Assembly: GCA_024654125.1 (NCBI GenBank)
Contig: JANLIC010000060.1
Coordinates: forward strand, 1 to 37,821
Source: Sulfuricaulis sp.
GTDB lineage: Bacteria; Pseudomonadota; Gammaproteobacteria; Acidiferrobacterales; Sulfurifustaceae
Length of the DNA stretch: 37,821 bases
Reading direction: 5' to 3'
Position numbers and translations under genes: made by a program. Every line of letters starts with the position of its first letter. Positions within the stretch are counted from its first letter, which is position 1. A model generated the notes under the pieces. It was not told where the DNA came from. It saw only the letters and a program-made list of their open reading frames with translations, and did not search any database. Of this stretch, positions 18,344 through 26,426 are shown one piece after another.

Positions 18344-19564
18344 ATGGCCGTGGGCCAGAAAGCATTGCCCGTCCTTCATCCCGTTGCCGGCATCCGCCTT
18401 GGCGCCACTGCCGCCGGCATTCGAAAAAAAGACCGACGTGATCTGGTGATAATCGAATGTGCGCCCGGCACCCTTGCCGCCGCCACGTTCACGAAAAACC
18501 GTTTTTGTGCCGCCCCGGTCACGGTGGCGCGCCAACACCTTGCCAAATTGACGCCGCGCGCACTGCTGGTGAATACCGGTTTTGCCAATGCTGGCACCGG
18601 AACACCGGGCCTAGAAGATGCGCTGGCCAGTTGCGAAGCGCTGGCGAAACATCTGCATTGCAATTCCGAAGAGATTCTTCCGTTTTCCACCGGTGTTATT
18701 GGCGAACGACTGCCGCTTGAACGGTTGCTCGCGGGGTTGCCTGCCTGTGTCGCGAATCTCAGTGAAAATGGCTGGGGCGAAGCGGCGCACGGCATCATGA
18801 CGACCGACACCTTACCCAAGGGATGTTCTCGTAAAATCAAAATCGGCTCACACGCTGTCACCATCACCGGGATCGCCAAAGGCGCGGGCATGATCCGTCC
18901 GGACATGGCTACCATGCTGGCGTTCGTGGCCACGGATGCTGTGGTGTCAGCGACGGCCCTCCAGGATTGCGTTTACTTGGCAGTAAATCAATCCTTCAAT
19001 CGCATCACCGTGGATGGGGATACCTCCACCAATGACGCTTGTGTATTGTTGGCCACCGGGGCCGCTGGCAATCCTGTAATCGACCGGACGGTTGGCGAGG
19101 CCTACACGAAGTTCCGGGATGGCCTGACAGAAGTGTTCACAGAGCTCTCCCAGGCTATCGTGCGTGACGCCGAGGGCGCGACCAAGTTCATTACCATCGA
19201 AGTAATGGGAGGTCGTAGCGAATCCGATTGTCTTGTCGTGGCTTACACCATCGCGCATTCTCCATTGGTGAAGACGGCCTTTTTTGCGAGCGACCCCAAC
19301 TGGGGGCGCATCCTGGCTGCCATCGGACGGGCGCCCATTGAACATCTGGAAGTCGACAAAGTGGCAATTTATTTGAACGATCTGTGCGTGGTGCGTCATG
19401 GCGCACCGGACAACGGCTATAACGAGGCCAAGGGACTGGCCGAGATGCGGTTGGCGGAAATCCGTATCGGGGTGGAACTGGGAGTTGGGGGCTGCTCCGC
19501 CCAGATATGGACCTCGGATCTATCGCACGATTATGTACGGATCAACGCCGAGTATCGCACTTAA
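18344..19564 (+). CDS. argJ: Bifunctional glutamate N-acetyltransferase / ornithine acetyltransferase
   Basis: ArgJ recycles the acetyl group from N-acetylornithine to glutamate in arginine synthesis. The precursor cleaves itself before a conserved threonine. Here the site is MATML with Thr190 as the expected new N-terminus, preceded by KGAGMIRPD. The oxyanion-hole TTD motif is at residues 153-155. TVDGDTSTND and FASDPNWGRILAAIG are also conserved. Length (406) is normal. The start at ATG 18344 lacks a good ribosome-binding site. The secA-argJ order is that of Pseudomonas. It converges with coaE, leaving 46 bp between the stops. Confidence 0.96.
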   Translation: MAVGQKALPVLHPVAGIRLGATAAGIRKKDRRDLVIIECAPGTLAAATFTKNRFCAAPVTVARQHLAKLTPRALLVNTGFANAGTGTPGLEDALASCEALAKHLHCNSEEILPFSTGVIGERLPLERLLAGLPACVANLSENGWGEAAHGIMTTDTLPKGCSRKIKIGSHAVTITGIAKGAGMIRPDMATMLAFVATDAVVSATALQDCVYLAVNQSFNRITVDGDTSTNDACVLLATGAAGNPVIDRTVGEAYTKFRDGLTEVFTELSQAIVRDAEGATKFITIEVMGGRSESDCLVVAYTIAHSPLVKTAFFASDPNWGRILAAIGRAPIEHLEVDKVAIYLNDLCVVRHGAPDNGYNEAKGLAEMRLAEIRIGVELGVGGCSAQIWTSDLSHDYVRINAEYRT

Positions 19565-19610
19565 TTCTCGGCGTTAGAAGGAATTCGCCGGATTACCCGA
19601 TCTCGACGGT

Positions 19611-20213
19611 CTACCTGGCTGTGGTGGCCAGGGACTGATACCACTGATGCATGCGTTCCACTTCGCTCTCGAGATGCTTTCTGTCAGCATTATTCTCGAT
19701 CACATCATTCGCCTGTTGCAGCCGTTGTGCACGTGTGGCCTGTGCTGACATGATTTTGCGTATTTCCGGTTCGCTGAGTCCGGTGCGCGCGGTGGTGCGC
19801 TGGATCTGGACATTCTCAAAGGTGTCCACCACCAGCACACGATCCACCAGATCGGTAAAACCGGATTCGACCAGAAGCGGCACCACGACGATGACATAAG
19901 CCGCCTCCAGCGCAGCGAGCTTCTCCCGCACGATAGCGCGAATGCGTGGATGCAGAATATTTTCGAGGCGCCGGCGATCATCGGCGTTGTCGAAGACCCG
20001 CTCACGGAGTTTGTCGCGGTTGATTCGGAGGCCTTCGTCAAGGATTTTATCGCCGAAAATCCGGACGATTTCAATGAATGCTTCCTGACCGGGTTCTGTC
20101 AGATTGTGTGCAATCTCGTCGGTATCGATGATCGGTACGCCACGCATGGCGAAGAGGGGCGCGATGGTGGACTTGCCACTGCCAATTCCACCGGTCAAGC
20201 CTACGCGCAACAT
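19611..20213 (-). CDS. coaE: Dephospho-CoA kinase
   Basis: CoaE phosphorylates dephospho-CoA, the last step of coenzyme A synthesis. The 200-aa protein begins MLRVGLTGGIGSGKST with the P-loop, followed by DTDEIAH, LENILHPRIR, and VPLLVESGF, all typical of the family. It is the last gene of the minus-strand pilB-pilC-pilD-coaE group, 10 bp after pilD, the same grouping as in Pseudomonas and other Gammaproteobacteria. The yacG gene often found after coaE is absent here; argJ converges instead. Confidence 0.96.
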   Translation of the reverse strand: MLRVGLTGGIGSGKSTIAPLFAMRGVPIIDTDEIAHNLTEPGQEAFIEIVRIFGDKILDEGLRINRDKLRERVFDNADDRRRLENILHPRIRAIVREKLAALEAAYVIVVVPLLVESGFTDLVDRVLVVDTFENVQIQRTTARTGLSEPEIRKIMSAQATRAQRLQQANDVIENNADRKHLESEVERMHQWYQSLATTAR

Positions 20214-20223
20214 GGGGATCGGG

Positions 20224-21108
20224 TCAGTAGCCGATACGCGCGAACTGGAGGTAGTGACTGGTCAGGGTATCCCCCCACATGAGCGCGATCCATCCGGCCA
20301 CACACAGAAACGGCCCGAAAGGAATGGGCAGGCGCCGGTCATGGCCGAAGTACAGAATGAAGCTTATTCCCACGATGGCGCCAACCAAGGAAGATAGCAA
20401 TATGATCAAGGGCAGGCTCTGCCAACCGAGCCATGCCCCCAAAGCGGCAAACAGCTTGAAATCCCCATAGCCCATACCCTCTTTCCCCGTCGTCAGCTTG
20501 AACAGCTGATAGACCATCCAGAGAAAGAGGTAACCACTGACGGCTCCGATTACTGCGTCGAACAGCGGCGTAAAAACGGCGAACGCATTCAGGATCAATC
20601 CCCCCCACAGCAGCGGGAGGGTGATATCGTCCGGCAAAAGCTGACGGTCAAAATCAATAAAGCTGAGTGCGATCAAGCACCAGGTCAGCGCCATGGCGAA
20701 CAGCGCGGCGACCCCGTATCCGAAATGCCAGGCGACGGCCACTGTCAATCCGCCGGTCAAGAGTTCAACGAGGGGATAACGCCGGGAAATGGGTTTGCCA
20801 CAGGCCGAGCATCTACCCCGGAGCCAGATGAAACTCAGAACGGGAATGTTTTCGAGCGCCGTGATGGCATGGCCACAATGTGGACAGCTTGAGCCCGGCA
20901 CCACCAGATTAAACCGTTTCTTGGCTTTCAGCGGTTTTTTATTTGACTTGAGAATTTCCCGGCACTGGCTCTGCCACTTCCGCTCCAGCAGAATCGGAAG
21001 ACGGAAAATGGCGACGTTCAGAAAACTGCCAATCGCCAGTCCGAAGACACCGGCGATCCAGGGAAATGCGGCGGGGTAGCTGGTGAAGAAAGCGGAGATG
21101 TCACTCAT
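20224..21108 (-). CDS. pilD: Prepilin peptidase / N-methyltransferase
   Basis: PilD is the bifunctional inner-membrane aspartic protease that cleaves and N-methylates type IV prepilins and type II secretion pseudopilins. The 294-aa protein has the N-terminal IGSFLNVAIFRLP, the four-cysteine cytoplasmic zinc site (Cys75, 78, 100, 103 in SCPHCGH and CSACGKP), and the two aspartate motifs SFIDFDRQLLPDD and GMGYGDFKLFAALGAWLG (GxGD). About seven to eight membrane segments follow. The complete zinc site argues for a full bifunctional enzyme. Confidence 0.96.
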   Translation of the reverse strand: MSDISAFFTSYPAAFPWIAGVFGLAIGSFLNVAIFRLPILLERKWQSQCREILKSNKKPLKAKKRFNLVVPGSSCPHCGHAITALENIPVLSFIWLRGRCSACGKPISRRYPLVELLTGGLTVAVAWHFGYGVAALFAMALTWCLIALSFIDFDRQLLPDDITLPLLWGGLILNAFAVFTPLFDAVIGAVSGYLFLWMVYQLFKLTTGKEGMGYGDFKLFAALGAWLGWQSLPLIILLSSLVGAIVGISFILYFGHDRRLPIPFGPFLCVAGWIALMWGDTLTSHYLQFARIGY

Positions 21109-21159
21109 CGGGCGGGATTATGCCCGATGGGCTGCAACAAACACTACCCGCGGGAGAAA

Positions 21160-22386
21160 TCAGACAGTGGCCGCAAGCTTGAAGATTGGCAGGTACATGG
21201 CGACCACCAGACCGCCGATGACGATGCCGAGAAAGGCCATGATGATCGGTTCGAGGAGACTGGAAAGGCCTGCCACGGCGTCGTCAACTTCCTGTTCGTA
21301 GAAATCGGCGACCTTGCTGAGCATTTTATCGAGTTCGCCCGATTCCTCGCCGATGGCGACCATCTGCACCACCATGTTGGGGAAGAGGCCTGTCGAGTTC
21401 ATGGAAGCCTGCAACTGCATGCCGGTGCTGACGTCGGCTTTGATGGCCATGGTTCCTTCGTAGTAGACGCGATTACCTGAGGCTCCTGCCACAGAATCGA
21501 GGGCTTCCACCAGCGGAACGCCAGCGGCAAACATGGTGGCCAGAGTACGCGCAAACCGGGCAATAGTGGCTTTTTTGACAATTTCTCCAATGACCGGTGC
21601 TTTTAACAGAGCCCGATCCATCCCGTGCTGCATTTTTAAAGAACGTTTGTAAGAGTAACTGATGAAGATCACCGAACCGACAATCGCGCCGATGATAACG
21701 TACCACCAATCCTGGAACGATCTGGAAAGATTGATGACCATTCTAGTCAAGGCCGGGAGGTCAGCGCCGAAACCCGAAAAAAGGCTTTCAAACTGCGGAA
21801 TGACGAACACCAGCAAAACGGCGGTGATAATGAATGCCACCACGATAACCGCCGTTGGATAGAACAGCGCGGATTTAATCTTGCCTTTAATGGCCTCGAT
21901 TTTTTCCTTGTAGGTGGCGACCTTGTCCAGTATGCCGTCCAGGATGCCGGCCTGTTCGCCAGCCTGCACCAAGTTGCAATACAGGGCATCGAAATAGAGC
22001 GGATGCTTGCCGAGGGCCTGGGTCAGGTTAGTGCCTGACTCTACATCTTGCTTGATGGACATAATTACTTCTTGCATCGACGGGTTTTCATGCCCTTTGC
22101 CGACGATGTCGAAAGATTGTGCCATGGGAATGCCCGAAGCCAGCATGGTGGCTAATTGACGCGTGAATATAGAGATATCCTTGGTGGTGATTTTTTTCTT
22201 GAATTTGAAGGCCGCTTTACGTTGTTTGGCCACCTTGACGGGGTTGATTCCCTGACGGCGCAGGGTGGCATTCACGTAAGCGACGCTCGCCGCTTCCATG
22301 AGGCCCTTGACCTTCTTTCCCTGTTTATCGACACCTTCCCAGCTGAAGGCGTCGAATTTGGGTTTCTTGACCGCTGCTTGTGCCAT
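21160..22386 (-). CDS. pilC: Type IV pilus inner-membrane platform protein PilC
   Basis: PilC is the inner-membrane platform that couples the assembly ATPase to pilin polymerisation. The 408-aa protein has two GspF domains, each with a cytoplasmic helical bundle and membrane segments. Motifs include FTRQLATMLASGIPMAQSFD near residue 78 and its repeat FARTLATMFAAGVPLVEALD, then GEESGELDKML and a hydrophobic tail with LEPIIMAFLGIVIGGLVVAMYLPIF. Length is family-typical. It starts 3 bp after the pilB stop, consistent with one operon. Confidence 0.95.
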   Translation of the reverse strand: MAQAAVKKPKFDAFSWEGVDKQGKKVKGLMEAASVAYVNATLRRQGINPVKVAKQRKAAFKFKKKITTKDISIFTRQLATMLASGIPMAQSFDIVGKGHENPSMQEVIMSIKQDVESGTNLTQALGKHPLYFDALYCNLVQAGEQAGILDGILDKVATYKEKIEAIKGKIKSALFYPTAVIVVAFIITAVLLVFVIPQFESLFSGFGADLPALTRMVINLSRSFQDWWYVIIGAIVGSVIFISYSYKRSLKMQHGMDRALLKAPVIGEIVKKATIARFARTLATMFAAGVPLVEALDSVAGASGNRVYYEGTMAIKADVSTGMQLQASMNSTGLFPNMVVQMVAIGEESGELDKMLSKVADFYEQEVDDAVAGLSSLLEPIIMAFLGIVIGGLVVAMYLPIFKLAATV

Positions 22387-22389
22387 GGT

Positions 22390-24114
22390 TTACTCGTTGG
22401 TTGCCGTCTCAACTTCTTCCAGGCTAGTAATGCCTTGTTTGACCTTCATCAAGCCTGCCTGCCGCAAATCAGGAACGCCATCTTTCCTGGCCTGCAGCTC
22501 GATATCCAGTTGGTTGCCGCCACGCATGATAATGGCGCCGATTTCTTCCGATACCGGCATGACCTGATAAATACCCACACGTCCTTTATAGCCGCTATTG
22601 CAGGCATCGCAACCAACCGGTCCAAAAACAGCAAGGCCTTTTATATCCTCTTCCCTGAACCCGGCCTTGAGCAGGGCCGGCTTGGGGATGTCGACAGGTT
22701 TCATGCAGTGCTGACACAGGCGTCGCGCCAGGCGCTGGGCGATGATCAGGTTGACCGCCGAGGCGATATTGAAAGGAGGCACGCCCATATTCGCGAGACG
22801 CGTCAACGTGGAAGGGGCGTCATTGGTGTGCAGGGTGGAAAGCACCATGTGGCCCGTCTGCGCCGCCTTGATGGAGATCTCGGCGGTTTCGAGGTCGCGG
22901 ATTTCACCGACCAGAATAATATCTGGGTCCTGGCGCAGGAAGGCGCGCAATGCTGAGGCAAAGTTGAGCCCTGTTTTTTCATTGATATTGACCTGATTGA
23001 CGCCGGTCAGATTGATTTCCACCGGATCTTCCGCCGTGGAAATATTATTGTCCGGTGTATTGAGGATATTCACACCCGTATAGAGAGTGACGGTTTTGCC
23101 ACTACCGGTCGGGCCGGTGACGAGCACCATGCCGTAGGGACGGTGAATGGCCTCGAGGAAAAGTTCTTTTTGAAAATCCTCGAACCCCAGTTTTTCCACA
23201 CCGAGCGTGGCCGAGGTGGGGTCGAGAATACGCATAACGATTTTCTCGCCCCATAGCGTCGGCAATGTACTGACGCGGAGGTCGATCGCACGGTTTTTCG
23301 AGATGCGCATCTTGATGCGGCCGTCCTGCGGGACGCGCCGCTCCGCGATATCGAGTCTGGAAAGAATTTTGATACGTGCCGCGATGCGCATTGACAGTGT
23401 TATCGGTGGATTGGCAACTTCGTACAGTATGCCATCCTGCCTATAGCGCACACGGTAGATTTTTTCATACGGTTCAATGTGAATATCCGAGGCGCCGCGG
23501 TTGATAGCGTCCATCAGGATCTTATTGACGAATTTGACGACGGGAGCGTCGTTAATGCCTTCTTCACCGGCGACACTACCCCCATCCTTCTTGTCTTCAT
23601 CGCCGGCGATAATTTCGAGGTTTTCAAGGCTGTCATCGCCCGCAAGATCGGAAAGGCTGGTGTCCTGGGCATCGAGAGATTTTTCTATGATGGCTGCAAG
23701 TTTGGATTCTTCGACCAGAATCGGTTCCGTGCCCAGTCCCGTATGAAATTTTATTTCGTCCAGCGCTTGCAGGTTGGTGGGATCGGCGACCGCAACAAAG
23801 AGTCTCGTGCCACGCTTGAACAGGGGTAGAACATGATGCCGCCGAATGATTTTTTCGTCGACCAGTTTGACCGGGGCCATTTCCAAATCGAGCGAATTAA
23901 TTTCATAAAGTGGGATGCCGAAATCGTCGGACGCCACTTTGGCAATGGTCGCGCTGTCGAGTTTCTTGCTCTCGACCAGTTGCGTGACAAAGGAGGTTTT
24001 CTTGGATAGCGCTTCTGCTTGAATGCGTTCCGCATCGGTCGGACTGAGCAAATTGTCGCGCACCAGCCTCAGTGCGAGGCCGCTCAGGTTGCTTGCCGTG
24101 GTTGCGGTTGCCAT
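22390..24114 (-). CDS. pilB: Type IV pilus assembly ATPase PilB
   Basis: PilB is the hexameric cytoplasmic ATPase powering pilus extension. The 574-aa protein has a GspE N-terminal domain, the conserved ASDIHIEPYE start of the ATPase core near residue 208, Walker A GPTGSGKT near 334-341, the Asp box, Walker B ILVGEIRDLETAEI, the His box TGHMVLSTLHTNDA, and a C-terminal tetracysteine zinc site (CQHCMKP and CDACNSG). No pilA lies beside it. The ATG lacks a strong ribosome-binding site. The promoter at 24162-24190 lies about 48 bp upstream. Confidence 0.96.
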   Translation of the reverse strand: MATATTASNLSGLALRLVRDNLLSPTDAERIQAEALSKKTSFVTQLVESKKLDSATIAKVASDDFGIPLYEINSLDLEMAPVKLVDEKIIRRHHVLPLFKRGTRLFVAVADPTNLQALDEIKFHTGLGTEPILVEESKLAAIIEKSLDAQDTSLSDLAGDDSLENLEIIAGDEDKKDGGSVAGEEGINDAPVVKFVNKILMDAINRGASDIHIEPYEKIYRVRYRQDGILYEVANPPITLSMRIAARIKILSRLDIAERRVPQDGRIKMRISKNRAIDLRVSTLPTLWGEKIVMRILDPTSATLGVEKLGFEDFQKELFLEAIHRPYGMVLVTGPTGSGKTVTLYTGVNILNTPDNNISTAEDPVEINLTGVNQVNINEKTGLNFASALRAFLRQDPDIILVGEIRDLETAEISIKAAQTGHMVLSTLHTNDAPSTLTRLANMGVPPFNIASAVNLIIAQRLARRLCQHCMKPVDIPKPALLKAGFREEDIKGLAVFGPVGCDACNSGYKGRVGIYQVMPVSEEIGAIIMRGGNQLDIELQARKDGVPDLRQAGLMKVKQGITSLEEVETATNE

Positions 24115-24161
24115 CGTGGTGAATTCAGGTAAGCGTCACTGCTTTTGTACTGAATCTAACA

Positions 24162-24190
24162 AATATAGTTTAGATATCTGTGCACGCCAA
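24162..24190 (-). promoter_or_regulatory. Probable sigma-70 promoter of pilB operon
   Basis: On the minus strand TTGGCG (24190-24185) is followed after exactly 17 bases by TATATT (24167-24162). This gives a transcript starting about 40 bases before the pilB ATG and reading pilB-pilC-pilD-coaE. Confidence 0.55.
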
Positions 24191-24417
24191 TTCATTTTTT
24201 ATCCTGTATTCCAGCAGTTACGCACGTATATCGAAAATCCAGAGGTCATTATCGTTCATTGGCTTTACCTGAATCCCACCGGTCATTGTTGGGGGGCGAG
24301 CAGGCCACCCAGCGGCCTGACAGTTAAGGGAAACAACCCAAGGAAGACTCGCAAACATGAGAATAGTCAGATTCTCTTCAATCTCAATTTAGTGTTGCCG
24401 TAGAGTAAGCATGGCTA
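24191..24417. other. pilB-rubrerythrin intergenic region
   Basis: This middle part of the 447-bp gap between divergent pilB and rubrerythrin holds no supported gene. It has two perfect 6-bp inverted repeats: CAGGCC-ACCCAGC-GGCCTG (24301-24319) and GAGAAT-AGTCAG-ATTCTC (24359-24376). The second could be a protein-binding site because AGATTCTC recurs between the rubrerythrin -35 and -10. The track ORF 24023-24403 overlaps pilB and is not credible. Confidence 0.5.
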
Positions 24418-24447
24418 TTGACAGGAGATTCTCGCATGATTTAGAAT
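24418..24447 (+). promoter_or_regulatory. Strong sigma-70 promoter of rubrerythrin gene (P1)
   Basis: A consensus -35 TTGACA (24418-24423) and -10 TAGAAT (24442-24447) are separated by 18 bases. Transcription would start near 24454, giving a leader of about 108 bases. The -10 lies inside a palindromic operator, so the promoter is probably strong but repressed under normal conditions. Confidence 0.7.
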
Positions 24448-24457
24448 AGTTCTAAAT
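24439..24457 (+). promoter_or_regulatory. PerR/Fur-type palindromic operator over the rubrerythrin -10
   Basis: ATTTAGAATAGTTCTAAAT is a perfect 8-3-8 palindrome covering the -10 and start region. Its TTAGAAT-A-GTTCTAA core follows the 7-1-7 pattern of PerR boxes (TTATAATNATTATAA) with few changes. A peroxide-responsive Fur-family repressor is the natural candidate for a rubrerythrin operon. Another regulator is possible, and no regulator gene is in this window. Confidence 0.6.
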
Positions 24458-24477
24458 ATAAATTCGTGTTTGATGCA

Positions 24478-24526
24478 TTGTTTCAAATCAATGAATTTAA
24501 GTGGAATTATTTTTAAATTCATGTCT
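24478..24526 (+). promoter_or_regulatory. FNR-like box and possible second rubrerythrin promoter (P2)
   Basis: TTGTTTCAAATCAA (24478-24491) matches TTGAT-N4-ATCAA at 9 of 10 defined bases. TAAATT at 24514-24519 would serve as -10 with a start near 24526, placing the box centre at -41.5, the class II activator spacing. The same DNA forms ATGAATTTAA/TTAAATTCAT (24491-24500 and 24513-24522), a perfect 10-bp inverted repeat, in P1 transcripts. Confidence 0.4.
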
Positions 24527-24561
24527 TTATCGATAACCGACTGAAAACGAGGAGTTTCATC

Positions 24562-24984
24562 ATGACCAAGCTCAAAGGAAGCAAGACCGAAGGTAATCTC
24601 AAGGCTGCCTTCTCCGGTGAATCCCAGGCCAATCGCCGATACCTGTATTTTGCCGCCAAGGCCGACGTCGAAGGCTACAACGATGTGTCAGCGGTATTTC
24701 GCTCCACGGCGGAAGGCGAAACGGGGCATGCGCACGGTCATTTGGAATATCTGGAGCAATGCGGCGACCCGGCCACGGGCCTCCCGATCGGCGCGACAAC
24801 CGAGAATCTAAAAGCCGCCATCGCTGGCGAAACCCATGAATACACCGACATGTATCCGGGCATGGCCAAAGCGGCGCGCGATGAGGGCTTTGCTGAAATC
24901 GCGGATTGGTTCGAGACCCTGGCCAAGGCCGAGCGTTCGCATGCCAATCGGTTCCAGAAGGCACTCGACACCTTAGGGAAGTAA
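24562..24984 (+). CDS. Rubrerythrin-family diiron protein lacking rubredoxin domain
   Basis: Rubrerythrins reduce hydrogen peroxide at a diiron centre in the cytoplasm. The 140-aa protein is only the four-helix ferritin-like domain. It carries the carboxylate and histidine ligands Glu20 (SGESQAN), Glu53/His56 (EGETGH), Glu90/Glu93 (AGETHEY) and Glu124/His127 (AERSH). The C-terminal rubredoxin iron site of classical rubrerythrin is missing, so electrons must come from another protein. The Fe-S protein encoded next is a candidate (inference). The ribosome-binding site is GAGGAG. It is controlled by P1, a PerR-like operator and a possible FNR-type site. Confidence 0.93.
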   Translation: MTKLKGSKTEGNLKAAFSGESQANRRYLYFAAKADVEGYNDVSAVFRSTAEGETGHAHGHLEYLEQCGDPATGLPIGATTENLKAAIAGETHEYTDMYPGMAKAARDEGFAEIADWFETLAKAERSHANRFQKALDTLGK

Positions 24985-24998
24985 TCTGTCATGCCATA

Positions 24999-25033
24999 CG
25001 GGGCCGGATGTTCGGCCCCGATATCTTCCTTTC
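24999..25033 (+). terminator. Hairpin terminator or attenuator after rubrerythrin
   Basis: CGGGGCCG (24999-25006), a 6-base loop and CGGCCCCG (25013-25020) form a perfect 8-bp GC stem followed by the moderately T-rich ATATCTTCCTTTC. Because the next gene follows in the same direction without a clear promoter, partial termination giving more rubrerythrin than downstream product is likely. Confidence 0.6.
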
Positions 25034-25062
25034 AATGTATTTAGCTCATTGACACAATAAGC

Positions 25063-26409
25063 ATGACTCCAGACTCAGACGAGCGACGCGAAGGCAGTCT
25101 CCAGGCACCAACGCGGCATCCATTGGGTTGGCTCGGGTCGGGGTTTTACGACGAAAGTTCGCTCATGAAGGAACTCGAGCGCGTTTTCGAAATTTGTCAT
25201 GGTTGTCGACGCTGCGTGAGCCTGTGTCATTCCTTTCCCACCTTGTTCGATCTTGTCGACAATTCACCTACCCTGGAAGTTGACGGGGTCAAAAAGGACG
25301 ACTACTGGCAGGTCGTTGAACACTGTTATCTCTGCGACTTGTGTTTCATGACTAAATGTCCGTATGTGCCGCCGCACGAATGGAACGTGGATTTCCCGCA
25401 CCTGATGCTGCGCGCCAAGGCCGTGAAGTTCAAAAAGGGCGATGTTAAGAAGCGTGACAGGTTGCTCACCAATACCGACAGGGTGGGAAAACTGGCCGGT
25501 GTCCCGGTGGTGGCGCAGGTTGTGAATGCCGCGAACCGATCCGGTATCATGCGAAAATTGCTGGATAAGGTTCTGGGCGTGCACCCGCAGGCGCTATTGC
25601 CTGAGTACCACAGCAATACTTTACGCAAACGCTTAAAGAACCTTAAAAGTGATGGCCTGAATGCCGTACCGGCAGGACGCACGCGCGGCAAAGTCGCCCT
25701 GTTTGCCACTTGTTACGGTAACTTCAACGAGCCGCCTATCGGTGAAGATCTGATATCCATATTTGAACACAATGGCATTCCGGTGACGTTGGTCGAAAAG
25801 GAACAATGCTGTGGCATGCCCAAACTCGAACTGGGCGATTTGGAGGCCGTCGTGCGTGCCAAGGAGGCTAACATTCCGGAACTGGCGAAACTCGTGGACG
25901 CGGGTTGGGATATTGTCGCACCGGTACCGTCCTGCGTGCTCATGTTCAAGCAGGAACTGCCGCTCATGTTCCCCGACGATCCCGATGTGGCCAAGGTCAA
26001 GCACGCCATTTTCGATCCGTTCGAATATCTGATGTTGCGGCACAAAGAGGGGAAATTGAAAACCGATTTCAAGAACGGGCTGGGATCCGTGTCTTACCAT
26101 GCACCGTGCCACCAGCGCGTCCAGAATATCGGACCCAAGACCCGCGAAATGTTAAGCCTTGTTCCCGATACCGAAGTCGAAACCATCGAGCGCTGTTCCG
26201 GGCACGACGGAACCTACGCGGTCAAAAGCGAGTGTCACGAGATTTCCATGAAGATCTGCCGTCCGGTGGTGAACCGCGTGCAGCAGGCGAAACCGAATCA
26301 TTATTCCAGTGATTGCCCCATGGCCGGACACCAGATTGAGAATGGGCTGAAAAACGGGCAAAAACCGGAGCACCCACTGACGCTGTTGCGAATTGCCTAC
26401 GGACTTTAA
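25063..26409 (+). CDS. Heterodisulfide reductase/GlpC-like iron-sulfur oxidoreductase
   Basis: This 448-aa protein has two N-terminal cubane-cluster motifs (Cys45/48/51/55 in CHGCRRCVSLC, and Cys88/91/94/99 in CYLCDLCFMTKC), then two CCG-type domains. The first contains CYGNF and CCGMP, the second HAPCHQ, CSGHDGTYAVK and DCPMAGHQ. This is the HdrD/GlpC-like layout, a soluble or peripheral electron carrier without its own flavin. The second CCG site reads CSG, not CCG. It lies 78 bp after rubrerythrin, beyond the hairpin, and 17 bp before the ferritin-like gene. I infer that it passes electrons to one of these diiron proteins. The start codon has no strong ribosome-binding site. Confidence 0.88.
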   Translation: MTPDSDERREGSLQAPTRHPLGWLGSGFYDESSLMKELERVFEICHGCRRCVSLCHSFPTLFDLVDNSPTLEVDGVKKDDYWQVVEHCYLCDLCFMTKCPYVPPHEWNVDFPHLMLRAKAVKFKKGDVKKRDRLLTNTDRVGKLAGVPVVAQVVNAANRSGIMRKLLDKVLGVHPQALLPEYHSNTLRKRLKNLKSDGLNAVPAGRTRGKVALFATCYGNFNEPPIGEDLISIFEHNGIPVTLVEKEQCCGMPKLELGDLEAVVRAKEANIPELAKLVDAGWDIVAPVPSCVLMFKQELPLMFPDDPDVAKVKHAIFDPFEYLMLRHKEGKLKTDFKNGLGSVSYHAPCHQRVQNIGPKTREMLSLVPDTEVETIERCSGHDGTYAVKSECHEISMKICRPVVNRVQQAKPNHYSSDCPMAGHQIENGLKNGQKPEHPLTLLRIAYGL

Positions 26410-26426
26410 TTCTGAGGACGATTGTC

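Noticed and set aside
22156-22956. 266-aa plus-strand ORF antisense to pilC and pilB
   Set aside because: Lies wholly opposite two certain genes and spans their junction. No domain seen.
24023-24403. 126-aa plus-strand ORF in the pilB-rubrerythrin gap
   Set aside because: Begins inside pilB on the opposite strand and runs through regulatory DNA. No family resemblance.
25048-25053. TTGACA just before the Fe-S oxidoreductase gene as a separate promoter
   Set aside because: A -10 at correct spacing would fall inside the gene at a GACTCA-like sequence, so it is not a working promoter for this gene.
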